Part shown: piece by piece, positions 53,177-64,000 of the stretch
Position numbering within the stretch: the stretch's first letter is position 1
Layout of the letters: each line of letters starts with the position of its first letter
The notes under the pieces: generated by a model
Seen by the model: only the letters and a program-made list of their open reading frames with translations
The model's database searches: none
What the model was told of the DNA's origin: nothing
Made by a program: the position numbers and the translations under genes
Origin: Cepaea nemoralis
Taxonomy: Eukaryota; Mollusca; Gastropoda; Stylommatophora; Helicidae
DNA length: 64,000 nucleotides
Direction: 5' to 3'
Assembly (NCBI GenBank): GCA_014155875.1
Contig: JACEFZ010025839.1
Span: forward strand, 702,501 to 766,500

Positions 53177-53185
53177 AAAATCAGT

Positions 53186-53250
53186 CCTGTGCACATGTAA
53201 GGACTACGCTTGAGTTCAAAGCGAGTGAACTTAAACATAAAATACCATGC
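53186..53250 (+). mobile_element. SINE type A, 3' end
   Basis: GGACTACGCTTGAGTTCAAAG and CGAGTGAAC, the 3' end seen reversed at 25420-25450 and 25740-25770. Confidence 0.7.
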
Positions 53251-53644
53251 TACGTGAGTTGCATTCCCCCGTAAGGTAATGGATTTTATCTACCACAGAT
53301 ATTTTTAAAAAGAAAAACATGCTAAGGGTGAACACTGTGTCGTGACCGTGGGCCCGGCAGCTTTATTTCCCCAGTCCTCATGGAAAACTGTCCTGGCGTA
53401 TACAGCAACTTAAGCACACTTGTTTGTTGGTGTCTGTATTACAATGACATGCGTAATTAAGAAGTGTAGCGCTGACTTTGAAAGTTTGGTACTGAATAGA
53501 TAATAATGGTAAGAGAATGGATGAGGTATGAAAAAACACACAAAAAATTTTAAGAAAGTATAAAAATATGTATTACTATGTTAAGTTTATAGAAATGTAC
53601 AATATAAACAATATTAAAGTGAATATTAACAGCCGAATAAGACA
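53251..53644. other. No gene recognised
   Basis: AT-rich with A-runs. No repeat or ORF supported. Confidence 0.4.
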
Positions 53645-53985
53645 ACAGATCATCATCATGTGCCTTGCGAACTGGCACAGGTGTTTATAAATCTCCAGAG
53701 ATCTTGGTCCGTAGTTTTTCTGGATGAATTCTCCTGATGATATTCCTCCACGCCACCATCCCAATCAGGCATCATTTCTCTTGGTCTCCGCCTGCCTCTT
53801 CTACCGCTGATCTTTCCAGTTGTCCAATGCTTCTGTTCTTAATGTATGACCAAATAACACTGTTGGTTTCCTTTTCTTATGTTTGCATATAATGTTCTAC
53901 TGTCATTACCTTTTATCAATCACTCATTGTTAGTTATTCTGGCAGTCCAAGGGGTCACAACTTTCGTCTCAGAAATACAGTTACT
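53645..53985 (-). pseudogene. RTE LINE 3' end, second subfamily
   Basis: Starts with ATCATCATC tail (53650). The minus strand reads LEIYKHLCQFARHM, GGISSGEFIQKNYGPRSLE and a GRPREMMPDWDGG-like block, closest to the RTE at 10426-11885. Further on, remnants of the RIPWTARITNN region occur near 53940-53960. Confidence 0.7.
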
Positions 53986-54029
53986 GCATTAGTCTCTCTT
54001 TCTCTTATGAATTTTAACAATCAAATAGC

Positions 54030-54519
54030 AGTCTGCATTATGCATATTACAGACTTCATTAACATAATGTGTTCTTTAAATGTTAACAAACAAGTATCAG
54101 CCTGCATTATGCATATTATGGACTTCATTACCATAATGTTTTCTTGAAATGTTAACAAACAAGTATCATTCTGCATTATGCATATTATAGATTTCATTAA
54201 CATAAAGTGCTTTTGAAATGTTAACAAACATGTTAGTCTGAAAGTCCTATTGTGGACTTGGCTGACATAATGTATTCTTGAAATGTTAACAAACATGTTA
54301 GTCTGAAAGTCCTATTGTGGTCTTGGCTGACATAATGTGTTCTGTGAATGTTAACAAATATCAGTCTGCAAGTACTATTGTAGTCTTGGCTGACATAATG
54401 TGTTCTGTGAATGTTAACAAATATCAGTCTGCAAGTAATATTGTAGTCTTGGCTGACATAATGTGTTCTGTGAATGTTAACAAATATCAGTCTGCAAGTA
54501 CTATTGTAGTCTTGGTTGA
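54030..54519. repeat. Minisatellite, 63-bp unit in its right part
   Basis: About seven units sharing CATAATGTGTTCT, GAATGTTAACAAA and CAGTCTGCAAGTA; the last four are regular 63-bp copies. The array ends at the LTR element; a further partial unit follows it at 61165-61200. Confidence 0.85.
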
Positions 54520-55332
54520 TGTCACACGTTTTCTCAATGATAATATCACGAGGTTCTTACGATGATATGCTCATGATATTATTGTGTGATGGTCGTTGTC
54601 TAGGTAACGATACTCATGGTGTGTCAATGGAGATATCTGTCTTGCAATGTAACTCAACCCCGCAGTGCATATTCACCAGGCATTAAACAAGATTCCGTTG
54701 GCGCACATAATCCTTTATTACAGAAATAAGACGGACAAACGGAACAGGTTTATACATCCAGAAACATAACGTAATCCATAGAATATAAATATCCTCCTCA
54801 CAATTTAACCAGCACACATCAATGCCTTCTCACGGCCGGCTTCTAATCTCAATCCACAAGACAGGTAATCCAGCTACTATCCACGGCTGGATCTCCCACA
54901 ATACAACCCACACATTGGGTTGGAGCCACTGCTCAACTATAGAACCCACTCTGGGTTTAGGCCTACACTCAATACAGAACCCACTCTGGGTTCAGGCCTG
55001 TCTTCACAACTCGGAGCATAACACAACCCCGTTGTCCGTGGACTACCGACTACCTCGGTATCTCAAACTCAACTCCTGAAACGACCTGCCCGCAGTCAGT
55101 CTCTTCTCTCACTGACTTTTCAGTCTCCTCACTTCACACAACCCACAACTGTCTTTCGACCCATCCCCCCCCCCCCCCCCTGGGGATTTCCACTCATATC
55201 CGCCCCATTATTTCTGAGGGTTGATTGTTTTCCTCGTAGCCAGGTCAGTCACTTTACTGTCTCCCACTCTCATCTCCATTCTTCCTCCTGCCCGGTCACT
55301 CACCTCAATGTCAATGACCCAGGCTTATGTCA
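54520..55332 (-). repeat. 3' LTR (813 bp)
   Basis: TGTCACACG...CTTATGTCA on the plus strand. It includes a C-run at 55169-55185 and an inverted TGATATTATCAT-type stretch near the end. Confidence 0.9.
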
Positions 55333-55634
55333 TCACCCCCCTCTTAAAAGAAAACTTCGTTTTCAAATATTGGGAGACTAAAACTTACTAAACATGTGCC
55401 CCAGACATATAGCCTGGGTGGCCCTAAGTATGGCTGCGCCTTACTCTAGCTACCACACTCCATAATACATCAAATGCTCATATTACACTCCTATATTCAT
55501 CACACATAAGTACAACCATCTATCTTGTGTATCAATGCATGAACTAATACATCACATAATAATAATAATACATCATAGAAAAGCATTATACTTATGTACC
55601 CCCAGATCTCTTACTACTTCACGACCACACATTA

Positions 55635-57758
55635 CTATTTGTGTACCGACCCTATATCAGGTGGTTCTGTTCTTGCATTAACCCACCTCTGATTCCTGTC
55701 AATGCTGTGTCTACCTTTCATGTACCCATGACTCATGGTACCTCTACAATTACAACATCTGTTTGCTATCCCTAGCCCTGGGTCAGTAATGTCGCGAAAA
55801 CTCTTTTGACCTGACTCAACTTTCCTATCTGCATATTGCACCGTTACACTTGAGTCTCTGTTTAGTCTGAACTTTTTATTCAATCTTGGCCCATATATCT
55901 GGCACCTTGCTTTCTGCTGCATACGCCTTATGCCTATGTGCCCTGCACATGCACTATCCTGAGCTGTTCTAGTATATCGGTCTCTATGTGCTAAAAGTAC
56001 TGCTCCTTGCCCATGTGCAGTTCCACTATCTGAAAACCTGCGAGTGAGAACATTGTTCGTCCTCTCGAAGCACCATCTACCTTTCTTTGACTGCCTATGT
56101 TCTACTCTCCTACACCCTTGGGAACATTTGTTCAGAGTAGTATCTTGTCTCTGGGAGTCACTAGCACTATATTTGGGATCCATTCTCATCTGCTCAGCTG
56201 TACTATCCTTGTCCTGAGTTCCTGTGTCTACTTCAAGTGCCTCTTCTACCTCAGCTATACTCTCTAATTTAGGTTCTCTTGTGGTAACTACCTCGTTACT
56301 GCTTACACTATATTTTCGGTCCCAATAAACTACTTCCTCTTCTGTACAATCTTTAACTCCTATAACATTTCCTATGATCAAATCAGCCACTGGTGAGTCC
56401 AGAACACACGCTGTCACTCTTCCAGTGATATATGGTGTTTTTACAGTTATTATGGCTACTGGGTAGAACTCTACTGTGCCGTTGAATGTTATGCATCTAA
56501 TCTTTTTCCCTGTATAATCCGAGGGATCTATTAAACTTCTCCTCACTCCGATAGACGTACATCCGGAATCCCTAATTGTTAACGCTGGACTATCATTGAC
56601 AAATCCCTGATGCAGCTTCAGACTTCCTCCTTCATGCACTGCTGATCCTGCTTTTACTGTATGACCACATATTAGGACTGGCTGACTGTCTTTTTCAAAA
56701 AGAGGTTTGCACCCACTACAATCTTCATTGTTCAGCGTCTCAATTACTTGCGCTGCATTTGAGTGCTCTGTTTCTCTCATCCTACATTGATGGCTGATAT
56801 GCCCCTTCTTTCCACATTTGAAACAAGTAATCTCCCTTTTACTGTTGTTCGTTGGTCCCTCTGATGGTTGTGCATCACACTCTGCTGCCTTGTGTCTCCA
56901 GCTCCCACAATTCCAACATCCGGCATAATTTGGACGTCTCTGGAAGTTCCCTCTTCTATATGGGTACCGTCCTACTCTACCAACATTGTTTCCTCGGAAA
57001 CCATTATCTTGAAGTTCTTGTTGCTCACCTATCTGTGCTGAATCCACACTTTTCGCCCTTGGTCTAATGACTGGATTCTGGTCCTGTTTAGTGTACGCTG
57101 CACAGACTATTTCTTCACTCATTAGTTTCCCAATAGATACGTTAGGATGTGCAATCATGTAGTTTTGCCCTAACTGAGACATTGTGTCTATGTCCTTTGG
57201 CTTCCGTTCCTCAAAGAACGCCACTAAATTAGAATTGCATGCAGATACTACCTTGTCTCTTAACATTAGATCTACTAATTTATTAAAATCTTTCCCTACC
57301 TCTGCAAGCTCCATCCATTTGTTAAATGTGTTCTTTACTGTGTTAACAAAGTCTGTGAAATCTTGATTTGTCTCTGGCCCTAACTGTCTAAACTTTGTTC
57401 TATATCCATGTTCAGTTAGTTGGAACTTTGTCAGCAAACGTTGACGTAAGATAGTGTAGTTGTTCCTTTCTTCTACCGGTAAATTGAACATGGTGTCTAG
57501 TGCCTTACCCGTAAGAAGCTCGCCAAGTCTCATCGCATACTCCTTCTCTGGGATACCTAACGCTTTGGCTGATGCTTCGAACCTGGACAAATAATTTTCA
57601 AGTTGATCCCGGTCTGTGAAATATGGCAGTTTTAATCTCTGTGACGACTGCGCCGGTTTTCTACTTTCCTCGCTTTGACCCTTTGATGCAAATTCTAACT
57701 TTTTAATAGCAATTTCCGCTTCCATCTTAATCTTCTCTTTCTCAATTTCCATTCTCAT
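55635..57758 (-). CDS. Gag-protease ORF with integrase finger remnant
   Basis: A 707-codon frame. Capsid-like part: LKLPYFTDRDQLENYLSRFE, LLTGKALDTMFNL and FNKWMELAEVGKDFN. Two zinc knuckles: CWNCGSWRHKAAEC and CFKCGKKGHISHQC. Protease-like part with TIRDSGCTSIGV (DSG) and LIIGNVIGV. Then KGRWCFERTNNVLTRRF and HIGIRRMQQKARCQIYGPRLN, an integrase finger, after which homology stops. Gag shares its layout with the outer element at 31965-47320, so the two are relatives. Intact gag and missing pol suggest it depends on other copies. Confidence 0.85.
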   Translation of the reverse strand: MRMEIEKEKIKMEAEIAIKKLEFASKGQSEESRKPAQSSQRLKLPYFTDRDQLENYLSRFEASAKALGIPEKEYAMRLGELLTGKALDTMFNLPVEERNNYTILRQRLLTKFQLTEHGYRTKFRQLGPETNQDFTDFVNTVKNTFNKWMELAEVGKDFNKLVDLMLRDKVVSACNSNLVAFFEERKPKDIDTMSQLGQNYMIAHPNVSIGKLMSEEIVCAAYTKQDQNPVIRPRAKSVDSAQIGEQQELQDNGFRGNNVGRVGRYPYRRGNFQRRPNYAGCWNCGSWRHKAAECDAQPSEGPTNNSKREITCFKCGKKGHISHQCRMRETEHSNAAQVIETLNNEDCSGCKPLFEKDSQPVLICGHTVKAGSAVHEGGSLKLHQGFVNDSPALTIRDSGCTSIGVRRSLIDPSDYTGKKIRCITFNGTVEFYPVAIITVKTPYITGRVTACVLDSPVADLIIGNVIGVKDCTEEEVVYWDRKYSVSSNEVVTTREPKLESIAEVEEALEVDTGTQDKDSTAEQMRMDPKYSASDSQRQDTTLNKCSQGCRRVEHRQSKKGRWCFERTNNVLTRRFSDSGTAHGQGAVLLAHRDRYTRTAQDSACAGHIGIRRMQQKARCQIYGPRLNKKFRLNRDSSVTVQYADRKVESGQKSFRDITDPGLGIANRCCNCRGTMSHGYMKGRHSIDRNQRWVNARTEPPDIGSVHK

Positions 57759-58112
57759 GTGTGTCTCTCTCTCTCTTCCTGTAGACGCTTGGCTTCCATT
57801 TCAGCCTGTCTTTGTTCTCTCTCAGCTAACTTTTCTTCCTGTAGACGCTTGTTTTCCATTTCAGCTAACTTTACTTCCTGTAGACGTTTGTTTTCCATCT
57901 CAGCTAGTTTTACTTGTGTCTCTTGTTTTACTTGTGACGCTTGTTTCCATTTCAGCTAACTTTACTTCCTGTAGACGTTTTGCCTCCCGTTCATTATGCC
58001 TCTCCTCTCTTTCCGTCTGTTGTTGTTCTTTTGCTTCGGCATACTCCTGTAACTCTTTACCCTTCAGGCCTATTCTTTCACCTGCTTCAATATAATCCAT
58101 TAAAGTAGGCAT
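57759..58112 (-). pseudogene. Gag N-terminus with tandem repeats, frameshifted
   Basis: ATG 58112 opens MPTLMDYIEAGERIGLKG and ELQEYAEAKEQQQ, then several copies of a ~36-bp unit encoding RLQEVKLAEMENK-like coiled-coil repeats (57770-58000). A frame change near 57930 separates it from the main gag frame. Repeat slippage could explain it. Confidence 0.7.
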
Positions 58113-60352
58113 CTTGTACTAGTGGACACGTTGCTGTCTGTCAGCCAACTATAAATGTAAAGACTCTGCTACTAGACTTTGTGTGCCCTCCCTAAGTACA
58201 CCACTAATCCTTGTGTACGTAAATTCGTAGTGCTAAAATATCACTCTGTACTCACCCAGTCACTCTATAAGCACTAGGTAGTGAGGGGGGAAGTATCACC
58301 TATACTCCCTTATATCTATATATCTATGACCAAAAGTTCATAAAGTCCCTGGAAATATTGTTAAACATACATATAAATACATATACAAACAAATGGATGA
58401 TAACACTAAGTGATGACTATCCAACGCTAGACTTCACAAGCTGAGTACACGGAGACGATGATGACACAGGAATAAACCACAGTAACAACCACAAGCTTGT
58501 GTAGAGACACCCACAGTGCGAGTAAAATATAAACATAAATTGACCAAGACCACTAGACAGCAGAAATGACGAAAGATCACAATACAACATATATCCGAAC
58601 ACAACAAATATCTATGTAAATATAACGAAAAGAAAGAGAGAAAGAAAAGGAATATATACTGAAAATATACACAGATTTGACGTTAGACCCAAAAGGCACG
58701 GTGTATAATCTAGGACCACCCTGCTTCACTGCAGAATCAAACAAACCGACCTTACGATTTACTTCCCAGAAATCACATGGTGCACAGTAAGAAAATAAAT
58801 TTTCGCCCCGCCTCCCGGCCTTCGAGAAGCAACACAAAAATGCCCTACTCTTGACAACCACTGGACCACATACAAATAATTGCGTAACACCCGACAACAA
58901 TAAATATGACGATGGGAGCAAAGCAATAAAAAATAATAATGTGTAACTGGTTGGCCGACAAATATGGGCCTATTAATCCGTCGCCAAAAGTTCTTATTTT
59001 GCTGTTAATAGTTTTTCACAATATGCTGGAAATGTCTGTGTTAAATTCTCCGAAATGTTTACGACGCTAGATTTCAAAGCGACTTGTTGTTTTGTAGAGT
59101 GGTTCGTGAATTCACGTGGTGATCACCAGTTCCAACTGTCGAGAAAAGTTGACGATGATAGTGATATCCAAACTGTTCTGTCTCGACACAGTCCGTAACG
59201 TTATTGTACTTTCTCTGTACGTGGTGGTACCACAGTAATAACCAAAGTGTTCTTTCGATTTGTTGTTACTCTCGTTGCGGAGATGGCGCTTCGCTGTATC
59301 ATTAATGTTATGGATTCCCGTTATCCTACCAGATTCACCAAAAAGAACAGGAGAATGGCAGCCAATGTTCAGCGCTTTAAATGTGGGTATATAAATCCTT
59401 ATTGGCAAAGCAATACAACCATGGTTGCGATGATGAGACGTTAAAACTGTTTGCTCATAACAGAATAATGATGACAATAATAGAACAGTTCAACAAAGGC
59501 GAAACATAAAATCTGGCTTTCTTTCAAAACACCCTTGTTTTGTTCATTCACAATGAGTCATCTTGACCACACTAGGTCGTGGAAATTCCCGAGTATCTTT
59601 CCTCCTTCCACCCCCAACTCACAATGTCACCTCAATTTCTCTTTATCACCCTCAGTGAAAAATTCCTCCGTAAAACAGTTTTCACACAAACTTGACAGCC
59701 CCACCCGGCTGCGGTAGGGGTACCATTACTATCCCCTTCAGTCAACTGTCCGTCAAATCAGCGACTGCCAATTTTTCTCTGTTTTCCAAACATGTACTTC
59801 CCCAGTACCTGGACGCTGGTGTACCCACCCGTCCTATTTACTGCGTCGAATAATCTTGACCAGTCAACTTGCAACAACACAGTGCGCTTGCCTCCAGCAC
59901 ACACACACACCTGTCAATTATCTTTGGTTCCCAATCCTGTCATTATCACCGCCAGCGATGTCCTACACACACACACGATGCCCTCGCCACTCTGGATTCA
60001 GCACTACTGCCTGGTATCAAATTTACCTGTCACCGTAATGGACTCTCCCGGTTAGTCTGTATGGCGTGTCTTTATCACCGACTTTTGTGCTGCCGCTGTT
60101 TTTTTTTTGACACCCCCACTCGCTTTAGCGATATGGTTGGTTCCAATTCACCTGTAGTGGACTTGACGTGAACTGCTGTAGCCAGTTCCCGCACGGAGAA
60201 AAACTCAGTGTTTATATGGTGAACACACTCCACTGTCCACCCTCTCTCCGCGAAGAGCCCACAAATATCTCAGAATGACAACACAGTCTATAATGTTCTT
60301 GACCGTACAGTGGACTTCCAGATACTCCTTACTAAGTGACGAGCGCCCAGAA
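58113..60352 (-). other. Long leader of the young LTR element
   Basis: About 2.2 kb with only short frames (e.g. minus 58577-58921, plus 59792-60055). No protein domain recognised. The sequence just inside the 5' LTR, TGGGCGCTCGTCAC on the minus strand near 60350, may be the primer site and resembles the tRNA-Pro type. Confidence 0.55.
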
Positions 60353-61164
60353 TGTCACACGTTTTCTCAATGATAATATCACGAGGTTCTTACGATGATA
60401 TGCTCATGATATTATTGTGTGATGGTCGTTGTCTAGGTAACGATACTCATGGTGTGTCAATGGAGATATCTGTCTTGCAATGTAACTCAACCCCGCAGTG
60501 CATATTCACCAGGCATTAAACAAGATTCCGTTGGCGCACATAATCCTTTATTACAGAAATAAGACGGACAAACGGAACAGGTTTATACATCCAGAAACAT
60601 AACGTAATCCATAGAATATAAATATCCTCCTCACAATTTAACCAGCACACATCAATGCCTTCTCACGGCCGGCTTCTAATCTCAATCCACAAGACAGGTA
60701 ATCCAGCTACTATCCACGGCTGGATCTCCCACAATACAACCCACACATTGGGTTGGAGACACTGCTCAACTATAGAACCCACTCTGGGTTTAGGCCTACA
60801 CTCAATACAGAACCCACTCTGGGTTCAGGCCTGTCTTCACAACTCGGAGCATAACACAACCCCGTTGTCCGTGGACTACCGACTACCTCGGTATCTCAAA
60901 CTCAACTCCTGAAACGACCTGCCCGCAGTCAGTCTCTTCTCTCACTGACTTTTCAGTCTCCTCACTTCACACAACCCACAACTGTCTTTCGACCCATTCC
61001 CCCCCCCCCCCCTGGGGATTTCCACTCATATCCGCCCCATTATTTCTGAGGGTTGATTGTTTTCCTCGTAGCCAGGTCAGTCACTTTACTGTCTCCCACT
61101 CTCATCTCCATTCTTCCTCCTGCCCGGTCACTCACCTCAATGTCAATGACCCAGGCTTATGTCA
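60353..61164 (-). repeat. 5' LTR (812 bp)
   Basis: Matches 54520-55332 almost base for base. Differences are GGAGACACTG versus GGAGCCACTG and the length and edge of the C-run. Confidence 0.9.
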
Positions 61165-61434
61165 GTTGACATAATGTCTTCATGAAATGCTCTTTAATTA
61201 ATATCAGTATTTAACAATAGAGTCATGTAAGAATGCAGTTTCAAGCCTTTGTTAATGAATGGTATGAATATTTTGTGCCTTGTTCCTAGTATTCTCACTT
61301 TTTTTCGTGTGTATTTTTACTTCTAAAGGCATAAACATTAGTTCTGTACGATCTTTTCTGGCGTTGTTTGGGTCATGACCCCTGTTTTTTTTTTTTAAAT
61401 CACACATACACTAAAAAGAAAAAGGAAACATTTA

Positions 61435-61472
61435 TTGTTGGTGTGTTATATGGAAGAAAAGAATGCTAATGC

Positions 61473-61510
<38 letters not shown>

Positions 61511-61644
61511 CACACACACATACACACACATACATGCGCACACGAACCTTCCTCCTCCATTCCCCATTAAAAAGAGAACAGAAACTGTTATATGGTAGAA
61601 AGGGATGTTATTCTAATAATAATAATAAAAATAATAATAATAAT

Positions 61645-61708
<64 letters not shown>

Positions 61709-62135
61709 ATCGCGCGCATGCACACATGTAGCTTCCTCCTCACCCCATTAAAAATAGAAAGAAAACTGTTATATGGTAGAAAGGAATGCTATTCTAATAA
61801 TAATAATTTTTTAAAAAAAACACACACACACGCATGCACACATTTTCCTTCCTCCTCACCCCATTAAAAAGAGAAAGAAAACTGTTATATTATACAAAGG
61901 AATGTTATTCTAATAATAATAATAAAACACACACACATGCACCTTCCTTATCACCCCATTAAACAGAGAAAGGAAACTGTTATATGGTAGAAAGGAATGT
62001 TATTCTAGTAACAATAATAAAATACACACACGCATGCACACACGCATGCACACATGCACCTTCCTTCTCATCCCATTCAACAGAGACAGGAAACTGTTAT
62101 ATGGTAGAAAGGAATGTTATTCTAATATTAATGAT
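61435..62135. repeat. Compound minisatellite with (AAT)n and (AC)n
   Basis: Six units of about 95-180 bp start near 61447, 61586, 61767, 61882, 61978 and 62095. Each has CTGTTATATGGTAGAAAGGAATG, an (AAT)n run, an (AC)n run and CTTCCTCCTCACCCCATTAAA. Length differs mainly through the microsatellites, longest at 61650-61706. Confidence 0.9.
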
Positions 62136-62629
62136 ACTGAATTTGTGAACTTTTATCTTTAGGGAGTGAACTGCAGAAATGTGAAAATGTTTGAAAACTC
62201 TGTAGCAAATAATTACATTATATACAATATTCAACATGTAGGGCAGGCTTGTGATATGTGTATGTGTCTGCTATGGTAGACCAGAAGTCCATTCCTGTCA
62301 TTTTTCAAATATCAGTGTTGCAACTACTACAGGAATATTTTCAATTAAAATATATAAGTACTGAAAACTTTCGTATTGAAATTTCCTATAAAAATTATTG
62401 CATCTAAAAATAATAACTCAAATGACCCTTGGGGTCATCACTCACAGGGTGGGTTCTCGAGGTCAAGGAAGATGTTGAAATATGCTTTACTTGTCGGATT
62501 ATAAAAGTGCTTAATCCCTGACCAAAATAACCTTCAATTGGAGATTCTCTTTTATATTTTTGCTAGTGATTTTCATACTTGCAATTTCCCTCTACATCTT
62601 TTCAATATATGCGCATAACATGTCAGGAG
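62136..62629. other. No gene recognised
   Basis: AT-rich, no domain or repeat seen. Confidence 0.4.
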
Positions 62630-62840
62630 AAAGGTACAAAATGGTGTGCCCTGTGATGATTTTGATTCATTCATAATAGGTGGGAATCTGATTCTAGAAC
62701 TGAGATTCAGGAACTCAGATATGCAAATGATATTCTCCTCTTCTCAAACAGTGCCAGCAACATAGAACATATAATCCTATCTATCAATAAACACATGATG
62801 ATGAAACATTTTCTTATGAAAATACAGACCATGTGAACAT
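62630..62840 (+). pseudogene. LINE RT fragment
   Basis: Plus-strand frame ELRYANDILLFSNSASNIEHI at 62712-62775 is the RT palm motif, with YAND in place of YADD. Too short to assign to a family. Confidence 0.6.
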
Positions 62841-63195
62841 TTTTAAAATTTGGCATAATAACAGCAAATAAATAACAGTAACAGTTGTAAGAACATGCAT
62901 CTTTCCTATGACAGACAACATTTGGAATCATAGACGATTTCACAATGACTAAAATGGAAGTGTCTTGCTTTTGAATCATCATCAAGTGCCGGCTAGTGAT
63001 CGATCATCTTCTCCACAAATTGTGAAATCTAACAGCATGGATCATTTCATGTGTGACTCTCTTCCGTGCCATGATGAATTTTCTGTCACTGTCTTCCTAT
63101 ATCTTTCTTTCTACAAATCTTTCCGGTTTTCTCAACAAGTTGCAATTTTTGTCTTCTCATAATGTGGTTAAAAAATGTAAGACTGCTTTTGAACA
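62841..63195. other. No gene recognised
   Basis: Short frames on both strands. Possibly further LINE remnants, not supported. Confidence 0.35.
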
Positions 63196-63835
63196 AACAT
63201 TAGAAACTCTAAATACTACACCTTCCAGAGAAATAACAAACAGAACCTCTACATACTATACCTCACTGACAAACAGTTAGAAACTCTACATACCATACCT
63301 CACCGACAAACAAATAGAAACTCTACACACTATATCTCATCGATAAACAAATAGAAACTCTACACACTATACCTCATCGATAAACAAATAGAAACTCTAC
63401 ATACTACACCTCACTGACAAACAAATAGAAACTCTACATACTACACCTCACTGACAAACAATAGAAACTCTACATACTACACCTCACTGACAAACAAATA
63501 GAAACTCTACATACTACACCTCACTGACAAACAATTAGAAACTCTACATACTAAATCTCAAAGAGACACAACTAATAGAAACTCTGTGCACTATATCTCA
63601 CCAACAAACAAATAGAAACTCTACATACTACACCTCATTTGCTAACAAATAAAATAAACTATACATACTATACCTATCTGACAAACAAATAGAAAATCTA
63701 TATACTATACCTCAACAAAAATCAAACAGAAGCTGTACATACTATACCTCACTGACATATTTAAAACAAAAACACTCTACATACTATACCTCAGTGACTA
63801 ACAAATAGAAACTTGACATACTAAACCTCACAGAA
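63196..63835. repeat. Minisatellite, ~36-bp unit, about 17 copies
   Basis: Units contain AGAAACTCTACATACTAYACC and TCACTGACAAACAAAT. Copies vary in length and sequence toward the right. No spacers of unique sequence, so not a CRISPR array. Confidence 0.9.
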
Positions 63836-64000
63836 CTGCTACTGGTATTCCGGGTCTCAGTATCCTAAAAATCTGTATCTCATGACAAAATCATAGAGCG
63901 GTGAAAGAAAAAGAATCATTGTTCCTAATGATCATGAAAGAAGACAGAACTACGTAACACAAAACACATCTGATGTCTTAGCTTAGTCAAACCTGTGCAC
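63836..64000. other. No feature seen
   Basis: Short unique stretch at the window end. Confidence 0.4.

Larger units (their letters stand above)
54520..61164 (-). mobile_element. Young LTR element with deleted pol
   Basis: LTRs at 54520-55332 and 60353-61164 are nearly identical (one clear substitution plus a C-run difference). A 5-bp duplication GTTGA (54515-54519, 61165-61169) flanks the element. Read on the minus strand it has a ~2.2 kb leader, gag with two zinc knuckles, protease, an integrase zinc finger, then a polypurine tract (AGAGGGGGG near 55336-55345) and the 3' LTR. RT, RNase H and the integrase core are absent. A solo LTR of the family is at 17225-18073. Confidence 0.9.

Noticed and set aside
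54021..54565. 21-residue repeat proteins across the 63-bp minisatellite
   Set aside because: The unit is a multiple of three, so frames stay open by chance; no start or domain.
54822..55079. 85-codon frame present twice (also 60655-60912) as a duplicated gene
   Set aside because: Both copies are inside the two LTRs of one element, which explains the duplication.
58577..58921. 114-codon minus frame in the leader of the young LTR element
   Set aside because: Composition is low-complexity (FSFSLSF, YIYIDI) with no domain; likely chance.
63196..63835. CRISPR-like regular repeats
   Set aside because: Repeats are directly adjacent and vary gradually, with no unique spacers or cas genes; the genome is eukaryotic. 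It is a minisatellite.

Overview
This is animal nuclear DNA that consists mostly of transposable elements. There are no operons or bacterial genes. Coding exons have eukaryotic splice sites, and the repeats are tRNA-derived SINEs, RTE-like and RNase-H-bearing non-LTR retrotransposons, Ty3/gypsy-type LTR elements, mariner and IS630-related DNA transposons, MITEs and long micro/minisatellites. The mix suggests an invertebrate, perhaps a mollusc or other lophotrochozoan. That is an inference from repeat composition; no gene in the window identifies the species.

Layout. 1-2431: broken RTE-like LINE ends. 2432-10002: a MITE hosting a four-level nest, MITE > minus-strand RTE > plus-strand LINE and plus-strand full-length RTE > solo LTR, with target-site duplications readable at each step. 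10277-15414: a DNA transposon with a long IS630-type transposase and ~80-90 bp inverted ends, itself interrupted by an RTE, an RNase-H LINE and a SINE. 15642-29373 (minus strand): the only host gene I can support. Tandem signal-peptide first exons are followed by two homologous cysteine-rich exons and a transmembrane exon, all joined in phase 1. Its introns hold a solo LTR, LINE pieces, SINEs, MITEs and a mariner relic. 29952-31424: hAT-like MITE, SINEs and an 18-bp satellite. 31425-47520: an old RNase-H LINE split by a SINE and by a minus-strand LTR element (31965-47320), which is itself split by a plus-strand LTR element (34190-42107). 47521-54519: RTE, SINE and MITE pieces, then a 63-bp minisatellite. 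54520-61164: a young minus-strand LTR element with near-identical LTRs but most of pol missing. 61165-64000: compound micro/minisatellites.

The most interesting host signal is the minus-strand gene. It is predicted to encode a small type I membrane protein with two copies of a six-cysteine module (C-x6-C-x6-C-x6-C-x16-C-x14/16-C), which I do not recognise as a named family. Three tandem ~390-bp units carry its first exon. The most interesting mobile signal is the LTR element at 31965-47320. Its integrase lies upstream of reverse transcriptase (the Gmr1-like order), and it has a tRNA-Pro-type primer site. A related gag-rich deletion derivative (54520-61164) seems to have moved recently without its own RT.

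Exon linkage, TE clade names and insertion order are read from sequence alone. No database search or transcript was available.
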